64,000 bases of DNA from Cornus controversa (Eukaryota; Streptophyta; Magnoliopsida; Cornales; Cornaceae), in NCBI GenBank assembly GCA_026545225.1, contig CM048851.1:36590456-36654455 (forward strand), in the 5' to 3' direction. The notes below the pieces were generated by a model, which did not search any database, had not been told where the DNA came from, and saw only the letters and a program-made list of their open reading frames with translations. Positions 48,889-60,300 of this stretch are shown here, in pieces. Numbering within the stretch: the stretch's first letter is position 1; every line of letters starts with the position of its first letter. The position numbers were made by a program, and so were the translations under genes.

Positions 48889-49366
48889 GGGTGAAGTACA
48901 TAAAACACTCCTATAGTATAGATATAGTGCATATTGCACCCCTCCTATTCTAAAAACACCCCTAACATGTCTCTCTCTCTCAAAGTTTGTGTATTTCTCT
49001 CCCTATAACAACAAGCAGGAAGCCCTCTCTCTCCTCTTGGTGCTCAATCTCCTCGCAAATCCCCATCCCTTTACATCTCTACCTTTCTATCAAATCCATC
49101 TCTCTTTACATTTGCACCCTTCTGTCCATCTCTCTCTCTCTCTTAGTCCAAGGTTAGTGATGTTTTGGTCATTTCAATCAAAAGGTATTTTTCAGAGATT
49201 ATTTATTTTTTAAAATACACTGCAAGGGTACTTAGGTAATTTTATGTCACAAACTGACAAATAAGACCTATTCGAACAAAATCAATAGTTTAAGGGTGTT
49301 TTTAGAACAGAATGGGTGCAATATATATTATATCTATACGATGGGAGTGTTTTCTACACTTCACCC
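48889..49366. mobile_element. TIR MITE, GGGTGAAG ends
   Basis: The left end GGGTGAAGTACATAAAACAC pairs with the right end in reverse complement (GGGTGAAGTGTAGAAAACAC), and similarity continues past GTATAGATAT and ATTGCACCC for about 80 bp. Both flanks are TA repeats, so a target duplication cannot be judged. Confidence 0.65.
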
Positions 49367-49659
49367 ATTCATATATATATATATATAGTCTTGGAGAATA
49401 TTTGGGTCAGGCCGTATCAGAACCAATTTGGTATTGATACGTGATGTGGCCTAACAAAATGTAAACACATGTACTAAATTTATAAAAAATAAAAAAAGAA
49501 TCAAACCCATTTTTCATGGGTTATTAAACAGGTAAAAGTCTTTCTTTCTCATCATTCCGTAGTTTCATCTCTCTTCCTCATCTGTATCTTTCTCTCATCC
49601 GTATATATATCTTTCTCACGTGCGCCTCCCTCTCTCATTTGTTTATCTCTTTACAACTA

Positions 49660-49805
49660 TGGGTACACACGGTTCGATTCCTGGTGGAACTGGAACCAGA
49701 ATCAATCCCAATGGTTCTTTAATTTTGGAATCAGAATCGAAACTATTGAGTTCGGTTCGGTTCTTCACGGTTTCGGTTTCAGTTCTGTCTTTTTTATTTG
49801 AAGTA
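49660..49805. mobile_element. GAACCG-family hAT fragment
   Basis: GGTACACACGGTTCGATTCC followed by GGAACTGGAACC and TTCGGTTCGGTTCTTCACGG matches the subterminal region of the family in the window; only one end is present. Confidence 0.5.
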
Positions 49806-49860
49806 TAATATGGAATTTAAAAAATGAGCATTCTTTGAATACTTGATTGACATATTATGT

Positions 49861-49980
49861 TATATTGTTGCATGGTTATATGAAATCTCACTTATTGATA
49901 TTACATTCAAATGAGATTGTTATATTGTTGCATGGTTATATGAAATCTCACTTATTGATATTACATTCAAATGAGATTGT
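49861..49980. repeat. Perfect 60-bp tandem duplication
   Basis: 49861-49920 and 49921-49980 are identical. It ends five bases before the CACTA terminus at 49986. Confidence 0.97.
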
Positions 49981-49985
49981 TATTT

Positions 49986-52900
49986 CACTACAAGAAAATG
50001 GGGCTTTAGAGACAGTCAAATCCGTCACTAAAAGCCGTAAAACCGTCACTAATGCTCAAATTGGACTGTCACAAAAAGTCGTGTCGGAAAAGGTCATTAG
50101 TGACGGTTAAGTTTTACCGTCACAAAATAGTATTGTATTAGTGACAGTTTTGATTGTTGCTAATAACTAGACTATTAGTGACGGTAAAAAACCGTTCCTA
50201 ATACGCACTCGTATTAGGGACAGTTTTGACAGTCACTAATAACTGGACTATTAGGAACCGTCACTAATAACTGGACTATTAGGAACTGTCCCTAATACCA
50301 TAATTTTTTTTAATTTATATATTTTGCTTAATTTATGTTTTTATAATTAGATTGATTTGTTAATTTACATTTCTTAAGCCAATAAAAATAAATATATATA
50401 TATTATTATCAAAATTCAAAATAAATTATATATATGACAATATTAAATAACAATTCCTTAAGACTTTTTTCATAAATAAAATCAATAAGTACAAGCTAGA
50501 GGAACATCCAAGATAACAAAACAGAACATAAACCAAACAAATTTGTCCATCCTTAAACAAAACAGGTATGCATTGAACAATATAGATCCAAGATGGAACA
50601 AAATAAAACTTACAAAAGCAAATCCAAAAGTAAGGTGGTGTTGGTGTTGAATGGGGTGTTGGTGTTGAGGCTGATTGTGATGTTGGTTTTGCTGTTGATT
50701 GGGGCTACTCAGAGTACTGGAACCATGGTGGTGGATGCTGATACTTCCACCATGGTGGCGGCTGTTGCTGAAAATGAGTATCTAGTGGCGGCTGTGGATA
50801 CCTTGATGGTGCATGCTACTGTTGGGAATCTGATGTTTCCTGCTAATAGTGGGGGAACCATGGTAGAGGTTGTTGTTGTTGTGCAAGCATCATCTCCTGC
50901 ACTTTGGTATTTTTTTGCATATGTTCCCGCACGTTCACTAGTTCTTCCAACTATTCCCGCACGTTTACTAGTTCCTCCGCCATTTTTTCACTTTTTTCCT
51001 CTGCTATTTCTGCCCTCTTTCTAGAGGACTCTTCAAAAGACGAGGATAAACATTGACGACTCGAAACAATGTATTCGTTCTCGAGGCCAAGAGGATATCC
51101 ATTCCTAACACCTCTTAGTTGCTCTAGCACTATCTCGACATCATTTGGACTGCTGGCCGGTACCATCAGATTCGATTCGAGATAAACTTGTAAGGACTTT
51201 TCTATCATATCATTCTGCATTATAATATTATATTTTAAGTCTCGATAAAATTTTTAAAAAATGAACAAGAAATAAAACAAGGATTAGCAACATTAATGAT
51301 TAAAACAATGTCATATAAAAGATGATGATCAGTAGTAAATACAATTTGCAGAACAGTCCTCTGAATATGCAGTTTTGTTCAACAATGAATTTCAAGTATT
51401 CAAAGTCTAGTGCAAGCTTTAATTTAGGCAAAATAGGACAGCTACATGTGTATTCAAGTGTATATAGTCTGCTATAATTATCAACATAAACACAGAAGAC
51501 ACTTAGCTCAAAGTGACAATTTCTAAATTTACTGACAACAAATGTTAACAAAAAAAACATGAATCTCTAATATAAAAGACTATATAGTTAGGTTGTAATA
51601 AATATTATGGACTACATGAAGGGAATCTCCAAATATAAAAGACTATATATCTATATTTAACAAAGAAAGCAATAAGGATGCAATAAATATTATGCACCAC
51701 ATAAGGATGGAATTAAAGAAAGTAGAAGCAAAGACGCTTCTCTAATGATTGGATGGTGAAGTAGAAGCTCCACCTGCAGCCTACTTGTCCTGTTGTATAG
51801 ATTTTAGCATGGAATACACTTATTTTGATACTCTTTAATTAATTAAGTTTGGCTATACCACTTTCCAAATCTTTAATTTCTTTTAATGGATTCTAAAGAG
51901 ACATTTGTAATAATATATATATTTGTTTTCCTAAGCAATATTTTATTAACAATCAACCGAACATAGAAGCAATGCCTCTAGAACAAGGGAATTAAAAAAT
52001 TCCATTTCGAAAAATTTGCTACCACCAAGAAAAGGAAAGAGAAGCCAACAAAAGAGATAGCAAACCAACAATTTAGAAACAAAGACACAAACCATCTGCA
52101 AGTAAAATAACAGCCATCATATATGTATATAATCCCTGCAATCAACATGTCAACATTTTCACAATGAGTACAGTCCTTAGGTCCTTTTTCAACACATTCT
52201 GAGCAAAGATAGGCACAAATCTGATTCACACTAACTTAAATAGATGTGGTCAACTGTAATGGAGCTTAACCTAGATCAATATGTGGTAGTTATGAGGCTT
52301 AGACTCAACAAAACCAACATTAATATGATGAAATACAAATGTTTAATACTTTAGGTGTAGCCTAGAAACTATGAACAATGAAAAGAATGTTGTAGTGGTA
52401 GTTCTGAAGAACCAAAAATTAATACAAACTACCTTTTGGGAAAACTAGTGTTTGAGCACTTTTAAAATGTGAATTAATACATGCTCAAACTGATTTGAAA
52501 CTCTCCAGATCTTTTGTAACAAAATCAGTAACTAAACCTCTTTACAGATTTACTTCAAGTTAGAAATTCAGGTTCGTATGATCAGCTATAGATTGCAGAC
52601 ACTTAGGTTTAATTCAGTACAAGTAGATCAATCATGCTAAAATACACTTGCTTGGTTCCAATATAAATTCAGATTTATCAATGATAGTGTAACAACAAAA
52701 GCAGGTTTGACAGAGCAGCAAATTTGTCAATTAATCAGGTTTAGGATATTCAGAAATTAATTCAGCCTCCATCATATTTTTTAAATACATGACACTCAAA
52801 TACACTTGAAGAAACACATAATAGGAGTTCTGAGGTCCTTAAAATATATATTTTTTATTCAAAAATGTATCTTGACAGGAAAATTCAACTCAAACAGTAA

Positions 52901-54565
52901 GCAAGTTTTGTAGATTCTAAATTGAAACTAATTTTGAGAGTTTAAGACTTAAGTAACTTTAACATGAGATTTAAACCTTGCTCAATACATGAATTATTGT
53001 TTCAGACCTTTATAGAAAAAGATTCAGTAATTAAAGCCTTTAACAGAATCTTTTTAAGAAAATTGAACTTCAGATGTGCAGATTTCTGTGCAGGTGCTAA
53101 TTAATTCTCTAGCACGACCTAACATGTCACAAAGTATAATTTACAAAAGCTGAGATGGATTATATTAGTCCAGAAATCAGTTTAGAATTTCTGACAGTGC
53201 ATATGCTAATTTCAGTAGCTTTATAAATCAATAGAACAATGATTTTGAAACCAGTAATGAAATGAACAAAAATTCTTAATCAAATGAAGCTAAAATGAAA
53301 CTTACCATGTGTGATAAATCATTTTTAAGCAATTTAGACCATATAAATAGTTCATTGTACTCAAAGGAAACCTAAGCATACTTAGTAGCAGCAAGAGAGC
53401 CTTAAGCTAGTGTTTCAATATATCAGATTTAGGGAAAATGATTTCTTACTAGAATTAAACACAAATCTAAGTTGAACTGACTTAAATACACTTGTTCAAA
53501 TTGAGTAGAAGAGTTTCCAACAGATTAGCAATTATTTTCGTTTTAAAAAAAATGAGCAGCAGGTACTAACATATTCTTCTATCCATATCTTGATAAAATA
53601 GAAGAAAGGGAAATAAAAGACTAGGGAAAAGTGTAGGAGATTCTTTCTTTCCTGTCAAGAAATTCACTAAAAGCAACATTGTGAGCAAATGATGTTGCAG
53701 CCTGATGGATGGTATACCAAACACTGTTGACAAAAATCTTAAAATAGTGTTGCTTCAATATCAAGCAGTCCCAAAAAAATACTCAAAAGATAAGAAAACT
53801 ACTATTATAGAAACATAACTTCTAGTAAGTCATTATAGATGAGTTATTCTTAAAATCATTCTCATAATTAACTTACATAATTCCTTTAAGTTTTCTTGTT
53901 TACCCATTCAAAATTTTCTCTAAAGTGCGTGTCCTTGTAGGTGCTGATTGCAGGACCGGGTTGATGAATTCCAGTTTCCTTAACTTCCTCATCTACTTGG
54001 TTTTGCTTTGCTTTGAACTAGTACAAACTAATAATTAACATTGGACGATATATGGTTTAGATTGATGGTAAATTAAAAATTTATAATTATTATTTTGCAT
54101 TTTACTTATGTAACCATGAAAACATCTGATGTAGGACATCGATCCAGAAACATGTGGAATTCTGTTATTTGATCGATTTTCTTTGATTTTGCACTTATTT
54201 CCTATGTAGTAATTCAAACAATAATACGAAAATAAGTGAACAAATCCAATTAGCAAGTAAAATCAGTATATTACATTCAATGATTTAAGTAAATAGTCAA
54301 AAAGTAAATAATCAAAAGCAAGTATTTAAGAACATGAAATTCCTCTGAGATCCACCTATCACACAAGACTTGCTAAATATCAAAATCAATGTCATCTTTA
54401 GGATGTCGGCGTGCATTATCAATTGGAAGATGCTCGTCAAAATGTTTCTTCAAACTATATTTATATTTCCTCAAACTTTTAGAAAGTCCATTGACCACTC
54501 GCTTAAAATCCTTTTCATTGGCATATGCGTCCACTCCAAATATTTTCTTTATAATGAGTATTCAA
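49986..54565 (-). mobile_element. CACTA (En/Spm) element, one end and transposase remnant
   Basis: CACTACAAGAAAA at 49986-49998 is the canonical plant CACTA terminus. Just inside it lie repeated subterminal units of the type GTCACTAA and AGTGACGG (about 50020-50290), the usual transposase-binding layout. Minus-strand exons of a Ptta/En-Spm transposase follow to about 54565. The opposite terminus (CTTGTAGTG) was not found, so the right boundary is open and probably lost or farther right. Confidence 0.75.
50600..54565 (-). pseudogene. Ptta/En-Spm family (Transposase_24) protein of a CACTA element
   Basis: Minus-strand exons follow in family order. About 54334-54565 has SLRKYKYSLKKHFDEH and later DDIDFDI-stop-QVLCDRWISEEF, where the family has a tryptophan at the stop. 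About 54115-54201 has NKCKIKENRSNNRIPHVSG, the NKxNR...PHxxGS signature. 53904-54017 has ISTYKDTHFRENFEW. About 50600-51215 (acceptor CAG|AATGATATG) has EQLRGVRNGYPLGLENEY and an E/K-rich coiled coil. Junction sites have GT and AG. The intron before the last exon would be 2.7 kb. At least one stop codon makes it inactive. These proteins accompany the main TNP2-type transposase, which is not seen here. Confidence 0.65.
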
Positions 54566-56037
54566 TACAAGTTAAAACAAAGTAAAGCCCTAATACTGGG
54601 TTTCAAAATGACAGGTTTGGAGAAACAACCTTTTAGCAAGAAATTGGCTCAAATCAGTACTAGATAGCTTCATTTAAGTATGTTCGAAGTAAAATTGACC
54701 TCAGATTAAGCTCTAAGAACATTTATAGAAAGTAAACATTTCAAAATCAACTGTAGCATTCATATTAGCAAGTTTAAGCAGTGAACATGCAAGAACCTCC
54801 ATATATCAGCCTAATGAGTTACAGAACAAATTTTGAATGATAAAATAACCAATTTAATACCTTGACTGAGCTCAGAAGGTTTCAAGACATACTCACAGTG
54901 CTTTGACAATGAATTTTTACCTAAATATAGACTTCAGGTGTGCAGATGTCAATGTAGTTATCAAAGCACTCTAATTGCTTCACAAACATATTAAACTAGA
55001 TCAAATACACTTGTAGGAAACTTAAACAGCAACTCGGAATTTTTCTAACTTCAAAATACGATCCCTAGATCCTTTGACTAAAGATTGAAAACAGAAATAG
55101 GCAGCATTTTAAATCAAGTTTTGCAAGGCAGAGATGTATAATATAGGCTTGATTACATTTGCTAGAAAGACTTTATCAACCCATGAATTAATATGCACAA
55201 ATTTAGCCTTTTTTGAAAATTTCTGACATTAATATGAATTGAACCTATTTATTAGCATAATCAAAACTTTGTGACTCACATACTATATCATATCAGAAGT
55301 GCTTATGGGCTGAGAACAGAAGTTTTAAGTGTGTGAGTCTGTATAAAACCTCAAGCAGTGTGTATCATTCAGACTTGTGCACTAATACAGTCCTAATACA
55401 CATGTCTAAAATACTAGAAGCTACCGAAAGATCTTTCAAACAATATAAGACCAGAAAAATAATTTGATAGCAAATCATACACATTAATGAGGTTCAGGAT
55501 AGACATAGTTAAATATAAAGGCTTAGGTAGACCTAAAAATATGAAATGAAATGTGTTCATATTCAATTTAAACCTCAAATCTCAATCAGCAGCAAAATCC
55601 AAATATGCAGAAACTTATAGCAACAACTTAAGAGGTTGGTTTAAATTTAAGGTGGTCAATTTTGGAAGCATCCACTTGCATGGTCTAAGTATTATAAAAA
55701 TGGATTAAGAATGACCAAACACTTTTGATAAGAACAGTTAAAACAACCCAAGACTCTTGTATGAGATTATAACATTGCATAAGAATTTTGACAACAGAAA
55801 TTAGATAAAAATAAGATATTGAAATCTACAGAATTTTAATCAACTTTAAACATTCACAAATCTAATACATATGCAATTAAAACACTTAAGTATAGGTAAC
55901 TTAGGTCACTTGAGCCCTTAAATAAATTACACAACATCATATTAGATCATGAACTAAGGTATGTAAGGTAAGATTTTAATTTAACCTTAGTATTGCAAAA
56001 AAACTACTCTATGTGTATACTTTGCAACAAATTTGTA
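54566..56037. other. No gene recognised
   Basis: A-rich on this strand with intron-like texture (many ATTTGAACC/TTAGGT-like words) and no coding frame. It may be the 5' part of the CACTA element or unrelated DNA; the interior 51216-53903 has the same texture. Confidence 0.35.
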
Positions 56038-56160
56038 GCCTTCCGGTTCCTTGAGTTAGAAGCTTAGAGGATATTCGATTTGATTCAGGTACGATTCTCT
56101 ACAGTTTTAGTTCCGGTTCCGGTTCATGTTCCACTGGTTCTTTGTGCATTCCTATATGCA
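56038..56160. mobile_element. GAACCG-family hAT fragment
   Basis: CCGGTTCCTTGAG, GTTCCGGTTCCGGTTC and the terminus GGTTCTTTGTGCAT match the family end; the other end is absent. Confidence 0.45.
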
Positions 56161-56537
56161 ACACATCTGTTCCTCTCTCTCTAACACAAATGTCAGGATG
56201 AGCCTTCATGTCTCGAAGAGAAGACAATGAAAAACCCCAACAAGATCATGTCTGATTGTTGGAGAACATGTTCAATAAATTGAGACTTTCTGCAAATTCT
56301 AAAATATAGGAAAAGATATGTTTGTACGAGGGAATCCTAATCTCAATATATATGTTTTACAAATATATATTTCTGTTGGCCAAATCTTGTTTGAAGAAGG
56401 AGACGATGAGTTTTCTCGTGAGTTTTATTGAGATCGGATAACTCGTTAAAAATGGGTTAATCCATTTCATTTTAATTATTTAAATTTGGACATGTGTGAT
56501 TTTTTTGTTGGCAACGTCTGATACAAGTATCGTCCTA

Positions 56538-56690
56538 TGTAGGGTGCACAAAGAATCGGTAGAACTTGAACTGGAATTGTAAGAACCGGTACCTGAACCG
56601 TTAATTATGATTCCGATTTTGATTTCAAATTTTAGGAACCATTCACTACTGTTCCGGTTCCAAGTCAAGGAACTGGAACCGGAACCATTA

Positions 56691-56734
<44 letters not shown>

Positions 56735-57132
56735 ATATATAAATGAATAATAATAGCTTATAAGTTCTATTGTTTTATATAAATATATAATATACAAAGT
56801 ATAAAATATATAATATATAAATAAATACTAATACATTCTAAATTATAGTGTTCTATTTATATATATAATATATAGATAAATACATTTAACTTCTAAGTTT
56901 TATATATTTATATAATATAAGATATATAAATAAATAAATACTAATAACTTATAATCTATTGAATGTGTATTTTGTCAATATTTAAAAAAAAAAATTTGAC
57001 AAAGAACCGTTAATGATTCAAAATCGCAAAGAACTGAAATTGAATCAAACTCAACTGTTCAAATTTCAAAATTAAGAAAACGTGAAAAAGGGTTTTGGTT
57101 TTGTCAAAAATCGTACCGTGTGCACGTTCTAA
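56538..57132. mobile_element. Non-autonomous hAT-like element of the GAACCG family
   Basis: The left end TAGGGTGCACAAAGAATCGG and the right end GTGTGCACGTTCTA are degenerate inverted repeats, with GGAACC/GGTTCC repeats inside and a 30-bp TA microsatellite at 56695-56729. No clear target duplication. It ends about 200 bp before the RH28 start codon, close to its promoter. Confidence 0.6.
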
Positions 57133-57172
57133 TGATTTTTCCAGACCTGATTATACCATGATCTAACCAGGT

Positions 57173-57280
57173 GGCCCACACCCAATAGGAGGTCGGGCTT
57201 ACCCGATTGGCAATACAGAGTGTGACTGTTATTGTCCCCTCGTCCTCTAAAACCCTGCTGCGAACAAAATACTAAACCCT
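57173..57280 (+). promoter_or_regulatory. RH28 promoter with site II and telo-box motifs
   Basis: GGCCCA (site II, complement of TGGGCC) lies at 57173-57178, and AAACCCT telo-boxes at 57250-57256 and 57274-57280, all within 170 bp of the ATG. This pairing is characteristic of plant ribosomal-protein and ribosome-biogenesis genes and fits the predicted role of the helicase. No TATA box is evident, also common for such genes. Confidence 0.6.
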
Positions 57281-57338
57281 TTTTGTATCTCAGAGCAAAG
57301 CAGTAGCTTCACTGTGTTCTCTCGTTCCCTCCTCTCTC

Positions 57339-60300
57339 ATGGGTTCAGATTTCCTCTTCGAAGCTCCCAGCGACGAAGAACTCGAATACGAACCATACTA
57401 TCATGAAGAAGAAGAAGAAGAAGAAACCCTAGGTCACAGTAAATCGCAATCTCCGTGGGACTTCGCTTCCTACTCGGAATCAGTCGCCGATGAGCACGCC
57501 CGTCGTAGCACCACCTCCATCGATTTCAAGATCTCTAAACTCCTCCAACACCGCTCTGCCCCTGTTTCTGCCACCGCCGACGACGAAGATGTCTCCGATT
57601 CCGAACCAGACCATCAAGTAAGTCCCTCTCTACATCTCAGTCTCTCTATATATGTGTGTGTATATGTACTTGCTTTACGAAAATGGAAATTGAAGATAAA
57701 ATTTATAAATTATACACGAAGAAAGAATTGAATATTGTTGAATTATATATAGGAGGATTATAGACCCGAAGACGGTGATGACGAGACTAATGCTGGTGGA
57801 GTTGATAACAAGCCGTTCTTTTCTCCGTCCGATGGAGCTTCCTTCCATGCGAATTCATTTATGGAGCTTAACCTTTCTAGGCCCTTGCTTCGAGCTTGCG
57901 AAGCACTTGGCTACGTTAAGCCCACGCCAATTCAGGTTTTTTATTCTTTTAATTTGGATCCTCATTTCTTTCTAGTTTGCTAGTTAAGTGTCATCAATCA
58001 TCATTTTCAATGTATTGCATTCAGTCCTGCATCTAGCTAATTTTAGATTTCATTTATAGGCAGCCTGCGTACCTTTGGCGTTAACTGGGCGAGACATTTG
58101 CGGGAGTGCCGTTACTGGTTCCGGAAAGGCATGTTGCAAACCATGTTCTGTTTGTAATTAGCTGCTGCTACATATTGAATTTGTAATTTATTTTTTAAAA
58201 AACTAAGATGAGTTGTTATATGGACATGGACAAGCCGAAAATTGAAGCATTTACTTAAGTGTAATGTACTGGAAGTAATGCTTTTGTTGTTGTTCTTTTA
58301 CACAGACTGCTGCTTTTGCCTTGCCTACGTTGGAGAGACTATTGTTCCGTCCAAAACGCGTGCATGCAATTAGGGTCCTAATTCTTACTCCAACCAGGGA
58401 GTTGGCCGTTCAGTAAGTTTTGTTTCCTTCAAGTTGTTTCATGTTGCTTTTATAATGATTTGACATCGATCATGCGTATGTGTGTGTTATAGATGTATGA
58501 TTATATGCATGCTTGTGTTAGCTATTTATGTCCCATTGGACATGGCTTTTACACCATTTTGGGAAGTCAAGCTAGTCAATCCACAATTACTTTTCCGCTC
58601 TCTCTCTGGAAGCTCCATTAGTGATGATTTTAGTTTAATTCTGCTGGCCTGATTAGTCAATTTTATTTAGTTAATTCATGTCAGCAACCAAGTTACACTT
58701 TGATTGTTGGTGCACAATGAGTGAAATGATCAATTTGGTACTATGCCTATACAAAACAATCTCATCACAGTTTTCTATTGTTAAGATTAAAGTTATGAGA
58801 AGGAAAATAAATTTTGATTGTGATGGTGGCAACACTGTACATTTGTGATATGGCTCCTCTTTCCGGATTCTACAACGGGGCGTGCCGCTAGCCGGTTCAG
58901 GTTATATTAGGTTGAGATTGTCAAGAGTTTAGTACTTTTAAAATTTGAGTTGGAACATGAAATAAGATGCTCACTCCTATGAATACGTGCACATTTCATG
59001 GAACAGAGATATTGAATTGGAACTTCAAAAGCTAAAACATGATGAAGTTCTTTGAAAAGGTCATGTGAAGTTTGTGATAACAGTCAGTTGTGATAGTGGC
59101 TGGTTGTCCATTTCTTTTTCTTGCTTTGATGTGGGAAAACTCTTTAGTTTTTGCAAGAAAACAGTTTATTATGTTGATATTTATGGTTACCTAATCGGGT
59201 TGTGTTGTTTTAATTAATTTATCTTGCCTTGATTTTTTTTTTCAGTTAGGTAAATATTTTGACACACCCACAAATGCTCACTATAGGGCTCGAACCCCTC
59301 ACCTCCCCTTTGAGGGAGGAGAAATTATACCAGCTAGCCAGTCAAGGAAGCACGAACACGCCTAAAAGGTCAAAGAATCCATGTCGGACAAGCAAAAAAT
59401 GTGTCTAGATATATATATATATTTGAATATTCGGACATGGCGGGGACATGGCATGGACACGCTGTGGACACACATCTAACACGCCATGGATACGTGTCTG
59501 ACACGCGTGTCATATTCTTGGAGATTTTTAAGAAAGTTTTTAAAAGAAAGCTGGGATAATGTGTGAATATGAGGAGTTCTTTAATAACTTTCAATAATAT
59601 AGAGGTGATTACATAATTACTTAAAAAGTTTTTGGTTTATAAAACAATATATATTTAGGCTTATATTTTAGTTCAAAGATTCAAACCTATGCACGATCAG
59701 TTTTGACCTAGGAAGCACAGATACTTTTACAAGAGTAACGTACTCGTATCGTGTCCGTTTCGGATACTGATACTCCTCGGATACTCACGGATACGTGTCC
59801 AATACTTCCTAAACGTATCCATAATTTTAAAATATTTTTTTATTTCTTTCTAACACGTATCCGATACTTCTCAGATACTTCGACCATGTATTTAGCGCTT
59901 TTCAGTTTTTTCATAACACATTTTTAATAGTTTTAAACATTAAAATGTGACTTTTCTAACAATAATATCATAGTATAATTGTTCAGAAAATTTAAAATTT
60001 ATTTAAAAAAGAAGTGTTAAGATATACATCCCCATGCAAATTATGTAATATGAATCAACTCTTATTTTGTTTGTTAATCATAATATTTTATAAATAAATG
60101 CTAATAACTCAGTTTTTTTTATATAAAAATATGATTTATCATTTTTACATTGGCATATCCTGCCGTACCCGTATATTGTTTTTTTTGAGATTTGTCGTAT
60201 CACCGTACCCATATCGTTTCGTACTCCTATCCCGTATCCGTATTTGTATCCATGCTTCCTAGGTTTTGACTCTCTTGTTCTCCCACTCCATCCAGGTCAA

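Noticed and set aside
59286-59340. tRNA gene on the minus strand
   Set aside because: A and B boxes are present but the sequence cannot form a normal cloverleaf and is followed by poly(A); a SINE explains it better.
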